From assembly GCF_004379255.2 (NCBI RefSeq), contig NC_056050.1, forward strand, positions 620,001-684,000: a stretch of 64,000 bases of DNA. Reading direction: 5' to 3'. Shown in pieces: positions 37,105 to 50,548 of the stretch. The position numbers and the translations under genes were made by a program. The stretch is from Salvia splendens. Taxonomy: Eukaryota; Streptophyta; Magnoliopsida; Lamiales; Lamiaceae. The notes beneath the pieces are model-generated. The model saw only the letters and a program-made list of their open reading frames with translations. It was not told the DNA's origin and did no database searches. Each line of letters opens with the position of its first letter. Position 1 is the stretch's first letter.

Positions 37105-38920
37105 TTCATCGATTTAGTCGCTCGATTATTCTGTAAGCGGTTATTTTGTGATTATGATTGTTGGAAATGTTGTAAAATCTACTGGAAATTCGATTGGAAT
37201 ACGAAGATTTGATTTGATTTGATTGATTATTGCATCTAATGGGAAAATTTGGAGGCGATTGCTCTGTTAATTAGGGTTTACTGTTTGGATGAATTTCAAA
37301 GTTTAGTATGATCTCACAGCTCAATTGATGAATTTCCTATGTGTTATTTTTCCATTTAATGCCCTCAACATTGATCTCTGCTGCTAAATTGATGAATTTC
37401 AAGGTTTAGGACTTGAGTGATTGTTTTAGGATAATGAGAATTGAAAATGAGCAGTAGTTTGCTGGGGAAAATAGGTTGGAACATAGCTGAGGTTGCTTTT
37501 CGAGTTTTCGACTCCCTATGGTTTCTGCACATGCTCGATTAATATGCTGCCTTTAAATTTAGTTTTTGATTCTTGAGAAGCTCTGTTCCTGCTTGCCACA
37601 GCCACCGGGCCAGATTAATCTCGTGTGGCCAAATTGTATCGAGTATCTTGAGTTAGCATAGGGAATATAACCTTCTTAGTATTAGTACATAAAGTTGGAA
37701 CTTGAACTGATATGAAGATGATGAACTGATACCCTACAGCATAAGATGATGATGTTTGGGGGTTGTAGAAGAAAACCGAATCTCTGAAACTTGTGTGAAT
37801 GAATTTTGTGAATTGTTTAGTAAGAAAATCATATCACACAAAAAATCATATCTGATCATAGTGAGTGTTGTTGGTATGTGGATATAAGTTTGGTTTCCCT
37901 AAGAAATCAGATTTTTGTTATAATTTGTTGACTCGAATACTAGCACTGTCAAAAAATCTGAAATAAACGGCAGTAGTGAGTGTTTGAAGTTCGATTAGTA
38001 TTAGTATGAAGCAACATAAGTGGTGATGATGTAGCTGGAAAAGAATTGAAGTAGCTCGTATGTACCTTGTGATTTTGATGGTCTTTCTCCATCTGCTGTG
38101 AGATAAAGTTGTTGCACGGGAGTGTGGTGTTGGGGCGCCGTGAGCCTCTTTATCTCCCTCTCAGCCCACTCTATCACATCATGTATTTGTTTTGATTTAA
38201 AGTTTTATTTTGATGAATTGTTTCCAAATTTGTTCCTTGTCGGCAGAAGCAACCCCAACAACTTTGCCGTTGGCCGTAGGATTAGATGTCGAAGGCAGCT
38301 GCATATGGTTAGGGAGACGCCGGGTGGCTGTGTAGGGTTAGGGGGGGAGAGAGGAGTTATGAAGATGAATATGAATATGTTCCACTTTTTAGGTTTAGGG
38401 TAGGGAGATGTTGGTGGTAGCTTGCATAGGGATTGAAGGAGGAAGGAGGATCAGTACGTGCCATTTTTTCCGTAAAATCATCAAACGATGCCATTTAGTT
38501 TACGTTCGTGCCCCTTAGTCAGCCATATCATCTAAAGTGATGCATGTATGCGTTATCTCATTAATACTAACAGCAAAATTTTGTTGTTGGACTATTGTGA
38601 AAACGGGAACTTCGTGATTTTAAGTTCTATTATAAAAAGTTGTGGGACTGACCAGAAATCGAGACAACTAATTGATTTAAGCGACGATTTTCCCATAGGA
38701 ACCATGTTTGATGATTTTGATTTCTTTAGCTCTATGATTGATCCTATATTTAGATGAAATCCATGTGATTTTCTAGACCCTAATAAACATTACAAAAACA
38801 CTAACGAGTTATAGCTACTATGTACATGTTTCAAGTATTATGTGAAGGTTAATTAATGTACCTAACCATATTGATTGCATGTTTGAGGAAATAAATGGAC
38901 CCAAATACATATCCCTTGGC
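37105..38920. other. Intergenic, no gene recognised (copy 2)
   Basis: Counterpart of 10064-11881. It differs by a few single bases, and no new ORF with recognisable motifs appears. A TATAAATA box follows at 38921. Confidence 0.5.
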
Positions 38921-38928
38921 TATAAATA
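38921..38928 (+). promoter_or_regulatory. TATA box of the eugenol-synthase-like gene, copy 2
   Basis: TATAAATA lies 87 bp before the ATG at 39008, exactly as in copy 1. Confidence 0.6.
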
Positions 38929-39007
38929 CATATGGAGTATGCATGTGAAACCACAACTTGCACAAGCAAGAGCCAAATTCGTGGTGAAGATTGTGGCATC
39001 TATCAAA

Positions 39008-42000
39008 ATGGAGAAAAATGAGAGCAAAAGCAAAATCCTCATAGTTGGAGGGAGTGGTTATGTAGGGGGTTACATTGTAAGAGCAAGCCTCAAATTAGGG
39101 CACCCTACTTACGTTTTTCTCAAGGCCTAATTCCTCCAAAACAAACCTCCTCACCCACTTCCAATCCTTGGGAGCAATCATTGTCAAGGTCTCCCTCTCT
39201 CCCTCTCTCTCGATCGAAACTTAGAATGTGTTTGCAGGTAGTGACGGATTCAGGAACCAGAAAAAAAATCCGTTGGCCAAGGAGGTGCTAGGTTGTCCCC
39301 TTTAAGCACCCCTAATCGCCGTCGGGAAAAACTTGATTTAATTAGTAGAGTTGAAAATAATTTTCTGCGTCCACCCCTTTTGTAGGGAATGCTTGACGAG
39401 CATGAGAAGCTTGTTTCAGTGATAAAGGAGGTTGATGTTGTGATATCTGCAGTTGCATATCCTCAAATTCTTGACCAGCTCAAGATTTTGGAGGCTATCA
39501 AGCTTGCTGGAAATATTAAGGTATTTCGTGTGTGTGTGTGTAAACTCGAGATGATGATCATCGAGTTAGATCATGTACTTGCTACGAACTTAATCCACAT
39601 AATGCGTATAATGAAATAATCTACTTGACACTTGGATCATGAACATTATCCAATAATCAGACGTGGATAAGGTTGATTTTGTGGGATTTTGGAAGAATTA
39701 TTTCCTTTTCTTTACAAAAATATCTTTATATGTATGTGTGGATAGAGTTTATCGGCCAGCTTGATTTTTTTTTATTTCATGACAAATAAACGTTGGACTT
39801 TGATAAATAGAGAGAAAATACACGAGGTAATTATTGTTGTATTATCTTAAAAAAATATGGCTGATATCAGTCGACATAGACTGTCTGTAGGGATATGTCG
39901 GTACATATGTTTTACTCCCTCTGTAGCATAGAAATAGGCCATTTGAATTTGGCACGAGTTTTAACGTGTAATTAGTAAAGTAAGAGAGAAGGAGAAAAAA
40001 TTATTGAAATTGTGTAGTTGATGGTGGGGCTCATAAATGATAAAGTAAAAGAGAATGAGAAAAAGATTACCATTAATGGATATGGACTATTTGTATGGGA
40101 CGGGCGAAAACGGAAATATGACCTATTTCTATGGGACGAATGGAATATATACTTTAATTCGTAAAAAAATTAATAAAATTTCATATAAAAATCATATACA
40201 ATGATGGACCTTAGAGTCAATATTTGAGGCAAGTTTTTATTTTTAAGTACTACTCCTCCGTCCACAAAAGAAAATGTATTTTAGGTTCGGCACAGATTTT
40301 AATGTAAAAAATTGGTAAAGTAAGAGAGATGTAGAGAAAAAAAAGGTATTAAAGTATTTATTGGGAAATAGGTTCCATCTCATTAGAGAGGAAAAAAAGT
40401 TTTCAAAATTGGAAAATGCATATTCTTGTGGGACGGACTAAAAATGAAAGAGTGCATATTTTTAAAGGACGGAGGGAGTATTAAGTTATAATCATTATTA
40501 CTATGGTTTTGCAATTTTCAATGTTTTAATCACGGTTAAATTAAACTAGACCCTCAATGAATACTTAATTTAGTTAAACTAATACTGATAGATAGTTAAA
40601 AAAAATTAAATTTCTTACTATATGTGTATAGGTAGATAGTGCTAAAGAATTTTATTGTTTTAAATGTAGTACTATAAAATTTAATTATACTTTTCAGATT
40701 TTCATGTGAGATTTGCGTCATGCCATGATGACATTCAATAGTCGACAAATGATATAAGGCCATCCACAATAGGAATAGCCCAGCAATAGCCCAGCCATAG
40801 CCTAGCCACTGCCACATCATCAGCACTAAAAATCCTTCTGCCACATCATAAATAGCCCAGCCATAGCCTAGCCACATCATAAATAGCCCAGCCACATCAA
40901 TAGCCACATCACTAATAACAATTATATAAAATGACATAATTAACAATCACACAATATACGGAATTTAATTTACGAGACATATACGGGAAACATTAATAAT
41001 ACTATCCACATCACTATTAACAAATATATACAAAATGAAATAATTAACAATCACACAATATGCGAAATTTAATTTACGACACATACACGGGAAAAGTTTA
41101 ATAATACTATTAAAATTTAAAAAAGTACAATAATTTAAGATAGAGAGAGTACTCGTTAAAACAAGTGGTGCGAATGAAAATGACGAGCAAAGCGAGTATA
41201 TATAGTGTTTCGGAAAAAAAAAATTAATTTTCGCGCTAGGCGGTGCGCTGGGCGATCCGGGCGCTGCAATAGCGTCGAACGGACCGCCCAGCGCCACATA
41301 ACCGCCCAGCGCTGCGCGGTTTCTCTCTCCACTCAGCCGCTGGGCGGCTGCAATAGACCGCCCAGCGAACCGCCCAGCGCCGGCGCTCGGCTGGGCGGTC
41401 GCTGGGCGCCTATTGTGGATGGTCTAACCATATGGAATATTCTTTGCAAAAATTAGATAGGTTACTAGTTGTACTACTAGAGATGCCCCAAGGTTTTCGG
41501 TTCCGGCAGTTAACCGCGGAACCGTAACCGCCGGTTCCGGTTTCGAACCGGAACCGTGATTTTTTTATTAAATCAGAACCACCATATTTTGAACCGCGGA
41601 CCGGTTCCGGTTCCAAATTTTACGAACCGAAGAATTTGAATCAAGTAAAATCATAAATTTACTTAAAAGAGAGTAATCCATAAATTAAATCAAGTAAAAT
41701 CATAAATTTACTTAAACGTCATCAAATGAATAACATTTCTTACAACCTAAGAATTTGAAGATTTAATTCAATAATTCTTTTGGACTAAAAATATGTTCCG
41801 GCTTCATTGATTTATTTGTGTTTAATGTAAAAAAAAATGTATGTTATCATTAATCAAATAGTTATCAATCCTAGATAGTAGATACATTAGTCTAACAATC
41901 AAAATTACACATGACACACATAAATTTATAACCTTTTGTACTTATTTCATCTCAATTTTACTATACATACAATCAATAATATATACTATATTTTTAATTT

Positions 42001-43140
42001 GGTAGAGATTTGTGCCGTCCGGTTATGGGGTGGATGAAGATAAAGAAGTTAGTGTATTGCCGGCATTCGAATCAGTGCTTGAGAAGAAGAGGAGAATCAG
42101 AAGAGCCATTGAAGAAGCAAAAATTCCTTATACTTATGTGTGTGTGAATTGCTGTGGAGCTTACTTCATCAACTATTTGCTCCACCCTTACCATCCCAAC
42201 AACCAGGAGATGGAGATCACTGTCTATGGCGACGGCGAAGCTAAATGTAAGAACTCGTGCTGCTTAATCCCATCCCGTTTTGTGTCCCCAATTTTGAGTG
42301 TTTTTTCTGAAAAATATCTTCGTCTTATCTTATGTATTTTTCCTTTTAAGACCCACAATTTTGCAAAATATTTATTTATATATGCTTTAACATATTTTTA
42401 CATTAACTGAGTCAGCTCGCTAGATTCTTAGATGGATTATAGTTGAGCAGGGGTAAAAAGAAATTTGGGTTGATCCACCTAAGAATATGACTGAGTTAAC
42501 TTATAACTGAAGCCAGATATAAATAAAACATTTTACAAAGTTTTAACAATTTTTTTACGAGTACATTGAAAGTTGGTGTGTTTTTTTCTCACCTTTTTTT
42601 TGCTGTGCTAGTTGTGATGACCTATGAAGACGACATCGGGCTTTGCACGATCAAAGCTGCGAACGATCCAAGAGCGTGCAACCGCACCTTGATATACAAA
42701 CCTCCAACAAACATACTAACACAAATGGAATTAATTTCAATGTGGGAGAAGAAATCAGGAAGGAATTTCAAAAAGATTCACATCCATGAAGAAGAAGTCG
42801 TGGCCCTTTCACAAAGTAAGCCTATTAATAAATGAATTAATCGTCGTGTTGCTTTGAGTATTTTGGTGGCATGCACATATCAAAAACAAAAAAAAAAATA
42901 GGCTTAATGTGATACGTTTTCTCTGTTACATTTACTGCAGAGCTGCCGGAACCTGAGAACATACCGGTGGCCATCCTTCACGGCATCTTCATAAAAGGCG
43001 CGACGACAAGCCATGATTTTGCAGAGAATGACGCGGAGGCTTCCGCACTATATCCAGACATGAAATTCACTACGGTCGATGAGCTTCTCGACATTTTTAT
43101 CGAAGGCGATGCGCCCAAGCCGGCCTCAGCTGCATTTTAA
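39008..43140 (+). CDS. Eugenol/isoeugenol-synthase-like reductase, copy 2
   Basis: The exons are 39008-39188, 39386-39520, 42006-42246, 42612-42815 and 42941-43140. Exons 2-5 are in frame and sum to the phases expected for a 319-residue protein. Exon 1 carries one extra T in the run at about 39114-39118, which breaks the frame after the dinucleotide-binding motif. Copy 1 is correct at that site but wrong in exons 3 and 4, so the lesions are complementary. Closest remembered relatives are the basil-type eugenol synthases, because of the ELPEP/PENIP block after exon 4 and the DELLDIF C-terminus. Confidence 0.88.
39915..40146. mobile_element. Stowaway-like MITE in reductase intron 2, copy 2
   Basis: Counterpart of 12877-13107, with one or two single-base differences. 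Confidence 0.6.
40253..40478. mobile_element. Stowaway-like MITE in reductase intron 2, copy 2
   Basis: Counterpart of 13213-13438 and the same length, 226 bp, with TA on both sides. Confidence 0.75.
40758..41424. mobile_element. Harbinger-type nonautonomous element in reductase intron 2, copy 2
   Basis: Counterpart of 13719-14387, with TAA at 40755-40757 and 41425-41427. It is 667 bp. It has small indels inside the repeated AGCCCAGC and CGCCCAGCG stretches. Confidence 0.8.
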
Positions 43141-43362
43141 TGAATGAGAAGGCCACATTTGATTCTTGATTGCCGTTTGTTTTGAATAAATTGTCCAATT
43201 ATAATTAATGTTATTTTTCGATTCAGAATTTTCATTGTTGTAAATCAAGATTTATGTGTGAAATTTTAGCAACTCGATATTAAAGCTCGTGTTTCACTTC
43301 ATCAATACACATTTTACACCCGAACACGTGCGGATGGTGGGATTCGAACACGTGCCACTCAG

Positions 43363-44407
43363 TCATGAGTTCGTCACTCCAATTTTGTTTTCGTCTTGTA
43401 AGATCTTCCAAGAGACGAGACTATTCACATGAGGAAAATAGCAGCCGGGCTGGGGAGACACGAATCCAAGACTCCCACCTATTTCAAGAACGCGATCGTG
43501 AATCCCACCGGTGCTGGGGAGAGGTATCTTGACAAACTTCTCATCCTTCAACGGCATCGACACGATGTGCTCGTTATGATCAACATTGGGCAGAGCTCCT
43601 GTGGCGGAAACCGGGGGATATCCTAACCAGCCCATGAATCCATGAGGGGGTCCTTCGACGACTCTCCATGTCCTGCTCCGAATGTGCATAATCTCACACC
43701 CGATGCACTGTGAGGCATCCTGAAACAGGTGCACGAGTTTATACCTGCTCGACTCACGGTGAGGGTCACACATAGTCCCCAAAGGAACCTCTTCCACCTC
43801 CCTCGTGACAGGGTTCATCACGATTAGCCCTCTTCCCTTCACAACCTTTTCAAGAATGATCAAGCCATTGCACGTCGCCTTGATGTGGCCAGTGCAAGTC
43901 ACGTTGTACTCCTTTATCGTGCTTTTGTCACCTCCGATCTCCAAATACTTGATCTGAAACCGTGTACGTGGGCTGAAAAGGTGCCAGTGAAGTACAGCAA
44001 CAGAGTCTAACCCTAGAACATTGGCATCGACATTAAACTCATTTTTTTTCACGGCTGATGAGCTCCCAACATTAGAAGACGAGGCAACCCTCGCAGCCGG
44101 GGTCAAATATATCAATCCAACGCTTGATCGCTGAAGATGGGGAATCAACAAAATCAGGACGATTGACAATCCGGTACCAGGCCTTACAAACAAACCTCGA
44201 TGATAGTAGCGATTCAAGAGGAAGCCGGACAATGATGTGGAAAATGCAGTCATCAGGGAGATAAGGCACAGCAACCAGACTACTATCTCGTGGCTCCTTG
44301 CTCGTCTGCTGCTTTCTCTTCTCTTCTTCAAGCTCCGGTTTCAACTTCATTCTTTCTTCCGCCCACTTCAGCAAGCTAGTCTTTTCGCCCGTGGCGGATT
44401 TCTTCAT
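43363..44407 (-). CDS. F-box protein with F-box-associated domain, copy 2
   Basis: The ATG at 44407 and the F-box (DDCIFHIIVRLPLESLLSSR, then VCKAWYRI) are in one frame down to about 44100. The C-terminal 290 codons to the stop at 43363 are in another. The frames part at a G run of four at 44099-44102 (five in copy 1). A run one base shorter would be in frame, so one homopolymer length is the only visible defect. The C-terminal region has the FBA-type blocks MNPVTREVEEVPLGTM, RSRTWRVVEGPPHG and LEIGGSLGFVSPQ. The likely full length is about 348 residues. Confidence 0.82.
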
Positions 44408-45370
44408 CGTGTCACTTTAACTGACAGAAGAAACTAAACATCACTATATAAGCATAACAATGTAACAATCTAAGATGAAGGAGAAACCATCTTTTAATAA
44501 GCTTAGATTACACTCTACTTTGCTATTTCTTGATTTATGACTTCATCTTTTGATTCTGACAAAATAAATTTTAAAAATAAATAAAGATGAGATCATATTA
44601 AACAATACCAAAATCAAGGTCATACATAGATTCATTATTCGTAGACAATCAACTAGAACTAGGCCACCAAAATAGGCATATTTATGAAGTAGAAGTAGAG
44701 TAGTATTCCACTTTCTAAATTCAGCTCAAAATAAATGAAGAAAATACGACATAACAAAACATATCTTTTGATCGCAGCAGATACATCTGTGACCTAATTT
44801 CGGTTCACTATCAGAATTGGGGGGAAAAGGAAAAGAAGACAACTGATGAAAATTCAAGCTAAGCAAATGAGATCAAGCTTAAAAGAAAACATTATATCGC
44901 CATAATCATCGGATAAAACTGAAGTAACTGAAGGCCCAATTTCCGAAATCGTCTCAGTTAATGAAAAGCAAAAAATTTCATAGCCGATTACGAACAAAAT
45001 TTACCTGTTTAAAGTAAATTGGAGCTCAGTGAGTTGTATGAAACTATCGATGTAATTCACTCTCCTCGATCGACCGCCGGTGAGAGTAAATCACCGGCTT
45101 TGATTTCTCAGAGGCGTAATGGCGATTGCTTATGAACGAAGATCGCTACAACATTGTTGACTTGAGACGTCAATTTTATGGTCTTATTATACTCTTTATT
45201 TTTCTCCATTTGGAGTTAGGGATGCCAATGCGGTCGGCCAGACGTGCTTCGGGTCACCCCTATTCGGGTTACGATTATTCGGCTGGGGACTAATTGAGTT
45301 GTAATTTTTTTAAGGATTACAAGCGTTTAACCCTAAATATATTTTGATGCAATCTCTATGATCTATTTTA
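44408..45370. other. 5' region of the F-box gene, no other gene (copy 2)
   Basis: Counterpart of 17377-18340; nothing further is recognised. Confidence 0.4.
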
Positions 45371-46170
45371 AGGGCATCCACAGTGGTGCAGATATCCCGG
45401 CGGGCATCTAAAAAACACATCATGTCACGTCATAAGGACATCCCACTGCACTGTCACGTCATAAGGACATCCCACTGCACAGTGGCGGACATCCCCAATG
45501 ACATCCCGACGGACTTCCCACAAAAAAAATTCATAAATTCACCAAATTAAACAATTTACGGAAATTAAAATTTTGACACGAATACGGAGAAAATGCAAAC
45601 ATTTTATTTATAAAAAAATTACATAATTTGTAAAAAAATACATAGTTAAAACAAAAATATATAGTTCAACGAGCCGTATATATTGTTGGTTATTTCAGTG
45701 TAATTGGATTAACTTGATTGATCAATATTGTCATAATGAGACATCATGTAAGTTTGGAAGTGCGGAGTGCACGCTTGTTTGAATTCATTATGATTAGACG
45801 GGGGTTCGGGGGCAGCGCCCCCGAGTAGCAGGGTCCAAGGGGCGGGAGCCTCTGAAATTTTTATTTTCCATTAAAGTTGTTGTGTAGAAAATTCATCCGG
45901 AAATATAATTTCTGATAGTCGAAGGACTGATTTACAATGTTCAAAACTTCTTAAAAATATCCCTAACATATATAGAGTTTTTTAAAAAATAAAAAAAAAT
46001 AAAATAAAAATCAGGACGTCCGGGCTGATGTCCCCGGAACACCGCGGAACTCCGGTGTCCGCAACGGACGTCCGTATCCGTCCCTCCCTCGCCTAATGGC
46101 GGACGTCCCGCGCGGACGTCTAGCACGCCGGTCAGACGTCCGCCGGGACGGCCGCCATTGTAGATGCTCT
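45371..46170. mobile_element. Long Harbinger-like MITE, copy 2
   Basis: Counterpart of 18341-19140. Here the left end reads AGGGCATCCACAGTGG, which pairs better with the right end CCATTGTAGATGCTCT. Confidence 0.55.
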
Positions 46171-47134
46171 AGCAACACGAGTGTTTATTTTAACTTAAGA
46201 TTAGTGTTTGTTTGCATATTTAAACACAGGATGTCCACAAAGATGACTGAAATGCCCTTAGTAAATTTTTAATTTTACAATTGTATCCTATTCAAAACCC
46301 TACATTAGAGTGTCCGGTGTCCCGTCGTGTAACTAACACTAATGTTTTAGGAAGAACTTAGCCGATTAATTGAATTTGTTTTGATGTTAGGTGGGGCAAT
46401 ATTTTGATAGGATGTTATCACATAATTTAGGATATCAATATGAGTTTATCAATATTTCGATGAGGGTATTTTCGACCAAAAAAAATTCCAAATATTGAAA
46501 AAGTAATTCATAATTTATATAAATTATGATATTAAATCGAAGTTAAAAGACCTCAGATGATATTTTTAAACATTTAGTTCGTGAGTTGATACCAATCCAT
46601 TGTTTTTTACTAAAAAGATGTTTTCTTCAAAGGAAAATATGATATCTACTTTGGAACGTAAGAAGTACTCAACGGTAGTAATTTGTAACTAAGAGTGTTT
46701 AGGGTAGTGAATCACGACAAAAGAAATAAGCACAACTTAGTGTATTCTTGGTAGAATTATAAAAAGGATTATAATGACTAAATTGTAATTTTGCAATTAT
46801 AAAAAAAATAATGCTACTTTTTTCTTTTAGTTAGTTAACCTTTTTATCTTTTCTTTTCACAAGTAAAGAGAATTTTAAAGAGTATATTTAGGTGGATTCG
46901 ACTCTATATCTTTGGCCTTGATCATTAAACACTTTACTGTTAGATCAACTCACAAACTGTTTTTACATTTGTTCAATTGTTATATAATAATATTGGATAG
47001 TTTTAGTGATTTAATATGTCATGGTATAATAATATAGGATAGTTTTAGTGATTTTATAACTATAAAATCGATTTTGACACCCCTATCTAGAATAAAAAGA
47101 ATAACATTAAAACTATTGATACATATTTACAGAA
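46171..47134. other. Intergenic, no gene recognised (copy 2)
   Basis: AT-rich counterpart of 19141-20115. Confidence 0.5.
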
Positions 47135-48397
47135 TTAGGTGATCACACTTTGATCACCACATGATACAAGAGTGTTCCAATGAGGAATATAACGCCTATT
47201 TATCTTCCCAAACCATGGCTCTTCACCACCACCATCACCACCGCAACCATCGGATGATCCCGAACTCACGAGCCTCAATTCTTCCCTACCAAAGTCGTAA
47301 ACACACAAGCGACCCTTCACGCACTCAAGCACAATCTCCTTCCCGTCTCTCCGGCTACAAACCGGGACGCAGTGGACAAAATCCACCCTCAAATCGATCC
47401 TGCATCTCTTAATCCAACATTCCCCTCCCAACTCACTCAGAATCCACACTTCCAACGCATTAACCTCTGCACGGCTCACAAATCCAAGACCCCCCGCGAT
47501 CTCAACCAACCTATCTCCCCACGCCCTCTTCACGGGCAATTGCTTGGTGACAAACTTCTCGTCACACACATCCAAGGAAACGAAGCAATCACGCCCCCGC
47601 CTAGCTCCTAGCCAGTGCAGTGATCCCCCCACAGATACCGGGTTTTGCCTAATCCGAACCAATTCAAGTGGCTCCTCGATTCTCCTCCATTTCCTCGTCT
47701 CAACGCTCAAGATCTCGCAACCAACACCACCCAACACCTCACGGAACAAGTGCACGACTTTGTACGTTTTCGCCTCACTACAAAAGGCAATACCAAATGA
47801 TTCACATAGATGATGACACGAAACAGCTAACGGAAGATCAACATACTTCCCGGTTATAGGATTCATGAGCACCAATCTCTTCCTCCTCGAATTAAATCCG
47901 AGAATCAAGCCATCATAGCTTGCTCGAACGCTACCTAAATCATCCACGCTCGACTCCACAAAACTACTCCTCAAACCATCCAAACTCAAGAAATGGAAGT
48001 AGGCCTTTGGCATCCCCACACACCCTCTAGGCCAAAAGGCCATCTGCTGAGATACCAAGACCGTCTCCGACTTCCGAGCATGACTCGACACAAAAACCGA
48101 GCTATTGATCACACCAAACCACTGCTTGCACACAAACTGCAGCCTAAAGAGGGATTCAGCAGGGAGCAACATGAAAATCTGGTAGAGCAAATCATGTGAA
48201 AGATTTGCTTGAATCTCAACCTCTATGTTCGGATCCCGAGACGCGGTCTCTCCTCGAGCATCAGCCTGCTTCGAGGAAGCGTTTCTCCGGAGAAACTCAG
48301 CCACGAGGCGGCTTTGCTTCCGGGCTAAGGCTTCTCTCCAGGTGGCGCCTCGTAGGCGCGGCCTGGGGAGCCGTCGGCGCCCCGTGTCAGCATCCAT
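47135..48397 (-). CDS. F-box protein with F-box-associated domain, second gene, copy 2 (intact)
   Basis: An uninterrupted single-exon ORF of 420 residues. The F-box spans about residues 66-105 (LLYQIFMLLPAESLFRLQFV, then CKQWFGVINSS). It is followed by an F-box-associated interaction region with YDGLILGFNSRRKRLVLMNP, SFGIAFCSEAKTYKVVHLF and VGGSLHWLGARRGRDCF. The N-terminal 60 residues are Arg-rich and low in conservation signals. A Gly/Asp-rich patch lies near the C-terminus. It probably provides substrate recognition in an SCF complex; substrate unknown. It is unrelated in sequence detail to the F-box gene at 43363, so the pair is not an obvious recent duplicate. Confidence 0.85.
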   Translation of the reverse strand: MDADTGRRRLPRPRLRGATWREALARKQSRLVAEFLRRNASSKQADARGETASRDPNIEVEIQANLSHDLLYQIFMLLPAESLFRLQFVCKQWFGVINSSVFVSSHARKSETVLVSQQMAFWPRGCVGMPKAYFHFLSLDGLRSSFVESSVDDLGSVRASYDGLILGFNSRRKRLVLMNPITGKYVDLPLAVSCHHLCESFGIAFCSEAKTYKVVHLFREVLGGVGCEILSVETRKWRRIEEPLELVRIRQNPVSVGGSLHWLGARRGRDCFVSLDVCDEKFVTKQLPVKRAWGDRLVEIAGGLGFVSRAEVNALEVWILSELGGECWIKRCRIDLRVDFVHCVPVCSRRDGKEIVLECVKGRLCVYDFGREELRLVSSGSSDGCGGDGGGEEPWFGKINRRYIPHWNTLVSCGDQSVIT

Positions 48398-49122
48398 TGC
48401 TGTGAGTAATGCTTTGAAGTATCAAACAACACATGTATAGATAGCTAGAGGTGATGGAAACAGAGTTTCTTGTTGGTGTTTGGACAAGAAAATATGAGTA
48501 TATGCTTTTGCAATTGTCCTAAACTCTGTCATCGATGTAATGACAATAGCAATTGACCATTTTGGTGAATTTTAGTCAAAATTTATCACAAAAATAACCT
48601 TTTCTCCAAAACAAACACCCAATCAAGAATCATCATGAGATATCCATCGAGAATTTTGGATTTTGGTGGGAGAACAGTATCAAGATTCAACATTTTCCCT
48701 TTGCTGTGTGTGAACAGAAGAAATGAATTTAAATGGATAAATCAATATAATTCCGAATTTGACATATAAAGCGATAATCGGCAAAGATGGAAAAACAGTC
48801 ATTTCTTGATTTACATCCAATTATATGCAATAAATTTTAAACAGCAGTTGTAATAAAATAGAGAGATTACGGCATCCCCCTATTTTTGGAAGCTTGTAAA
48901 TAATACCTGAGAATTAATCTTGAAAAGCAGAACTTCTCGAGCTGGAAATTTATGAAAGTGTGATTGGAGATGGAGAAAAGAAGAAAAAGTAAATTCAATT
49001 GTGCCATTTGACAAAAAAAATTGAGTGTTCCATTTGGAATGATATTATAAAAATAGGTACTTGGACTTTTAATTAACGTTTTTTATGAGGTTGCTTGAAA
49101 GGACATTACGTGTTCGATGATA
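48398..49122. other. Intergenic upstream of the second F-box gene (copy 2)
   Basis: No gene recognised. It presumably includes the promoter of the minus-strand F-box gene. Confidence 0.4.
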
Positions 49123-49444
49123 CTCCCTCCGTCTCAGTTTAAGAGTCACATTTTACCATTTAAGTCTGTTTCAGTTTAAGAGTCACATTTAAAATTTATC
49201 ATATTTGAACATAAAATTTAACCTCATGTTGCATCAAATTTACACTCAAATATCATTACTTTCATAAAAATAAAATAAAACAAAATTCTAAACATACAAA
49301 AAGTCAAAAGGGTCATACTTTCCACTATCTCACTCCAATTATTACACACTCCAACAACCACTACCTCACTTCAATTATTACAAACTCTAACAATTTCTTA
49401 AAATTTGTGTTATAATGATAGCATATGAAAAATGATAGAGGGAG
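49123..49444. mobile_element. Stowaway-type MITE, copy 2
   Basis: Counterpart of 22119-22441, with TA on both sides. The stretch 49445-50548 has no gene; the (TG)n microsatellite is at 50005-50025. Confidence 0.75.
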
Positions 49445-50548
49445 TATGTCTTAATGTGAAAATGATAGCATATGAAAAATGAAACCACTCCCATGATAAA
49501 ACCATATTATCTCGATGACTATTTCATGCCAACAATACCTCTTTCTCTCTTACTCAATGTAAAGAAAAGGAGAGAAGAAATCTGCAGTATGTCATTCTTA
49601 CAAAAATATGATGAATATACTTTTACCTGGTAGTACTTATATTCAATATCAAACCTTAAGGTATACATTTTTGTTTCTCGTGGGTATAAATTTATAGTTC
49701 ATTCTAAAATTTTAAAACCAATCAAAAAAATCATAGAGTTTGGATTTGTGCACTACTATTCAAAGACAAAAATATTTGATTGTCTACGTGTAATATATTG
49801 CTAGTGTTTTTTTAAATAAACGATATCATTTTCTTCATTCGTGTGTTTATTGTGGAGAAAAGATTATTTTATGATTAATTTCAAATAAAATTCACTAAAA
49901 GTTTTAGGTTTGAGTCCATCATGATATGTCCTAGATTTATGTTTATTTGCCTAGTAGTAGAGTGGTTAATATTCAAAGCCGAAGGTTCTGAAGACATCTC
50001 TCAATGTGTGTGTGTGTGTGTGTGTTGAACCTAGTTGAGTGAATGCCGAAAGCCAAAGGCAGTCCAAGTCAATTATGACACGACCTTTAAGAATGACTCC
50101 CTCAGTTCCATTCCAAGGTTGATGGCACACTTTATTTTTTAGTTTTCCAAGTCATAGGATCCATTTATTTGTTGAACTATTTACTCCATTGCATACATGA
50201 CACTTCTAACGGAGGGACAGTCAATTTTGGAAAAGTTTATTGTCAACCTCTGTCACACATGAATCTATCAAATTCAGAAGAGAAAAACTTGCATCAATAT
50301 CACAATTTCTCAGATCATCTCCACATAATACACAATTTCCAATTTCCGTCAAGAAAGGAAATAAAATGTCACTTCCAAAATTCCCCTGTTTCATAGGTTC
50401 TATCTAATCTAGATTTGTCATATTGATAATTTATCTAAAACAGTTAGTTACTGTCTTCTTCAGCCAACCTTCTATACATAAACTCTAATACCATCTGCTT
50501 CATTTAAAAAAATGCATGCTTTAAACTCTAAGGTAATCGCATAACGAG

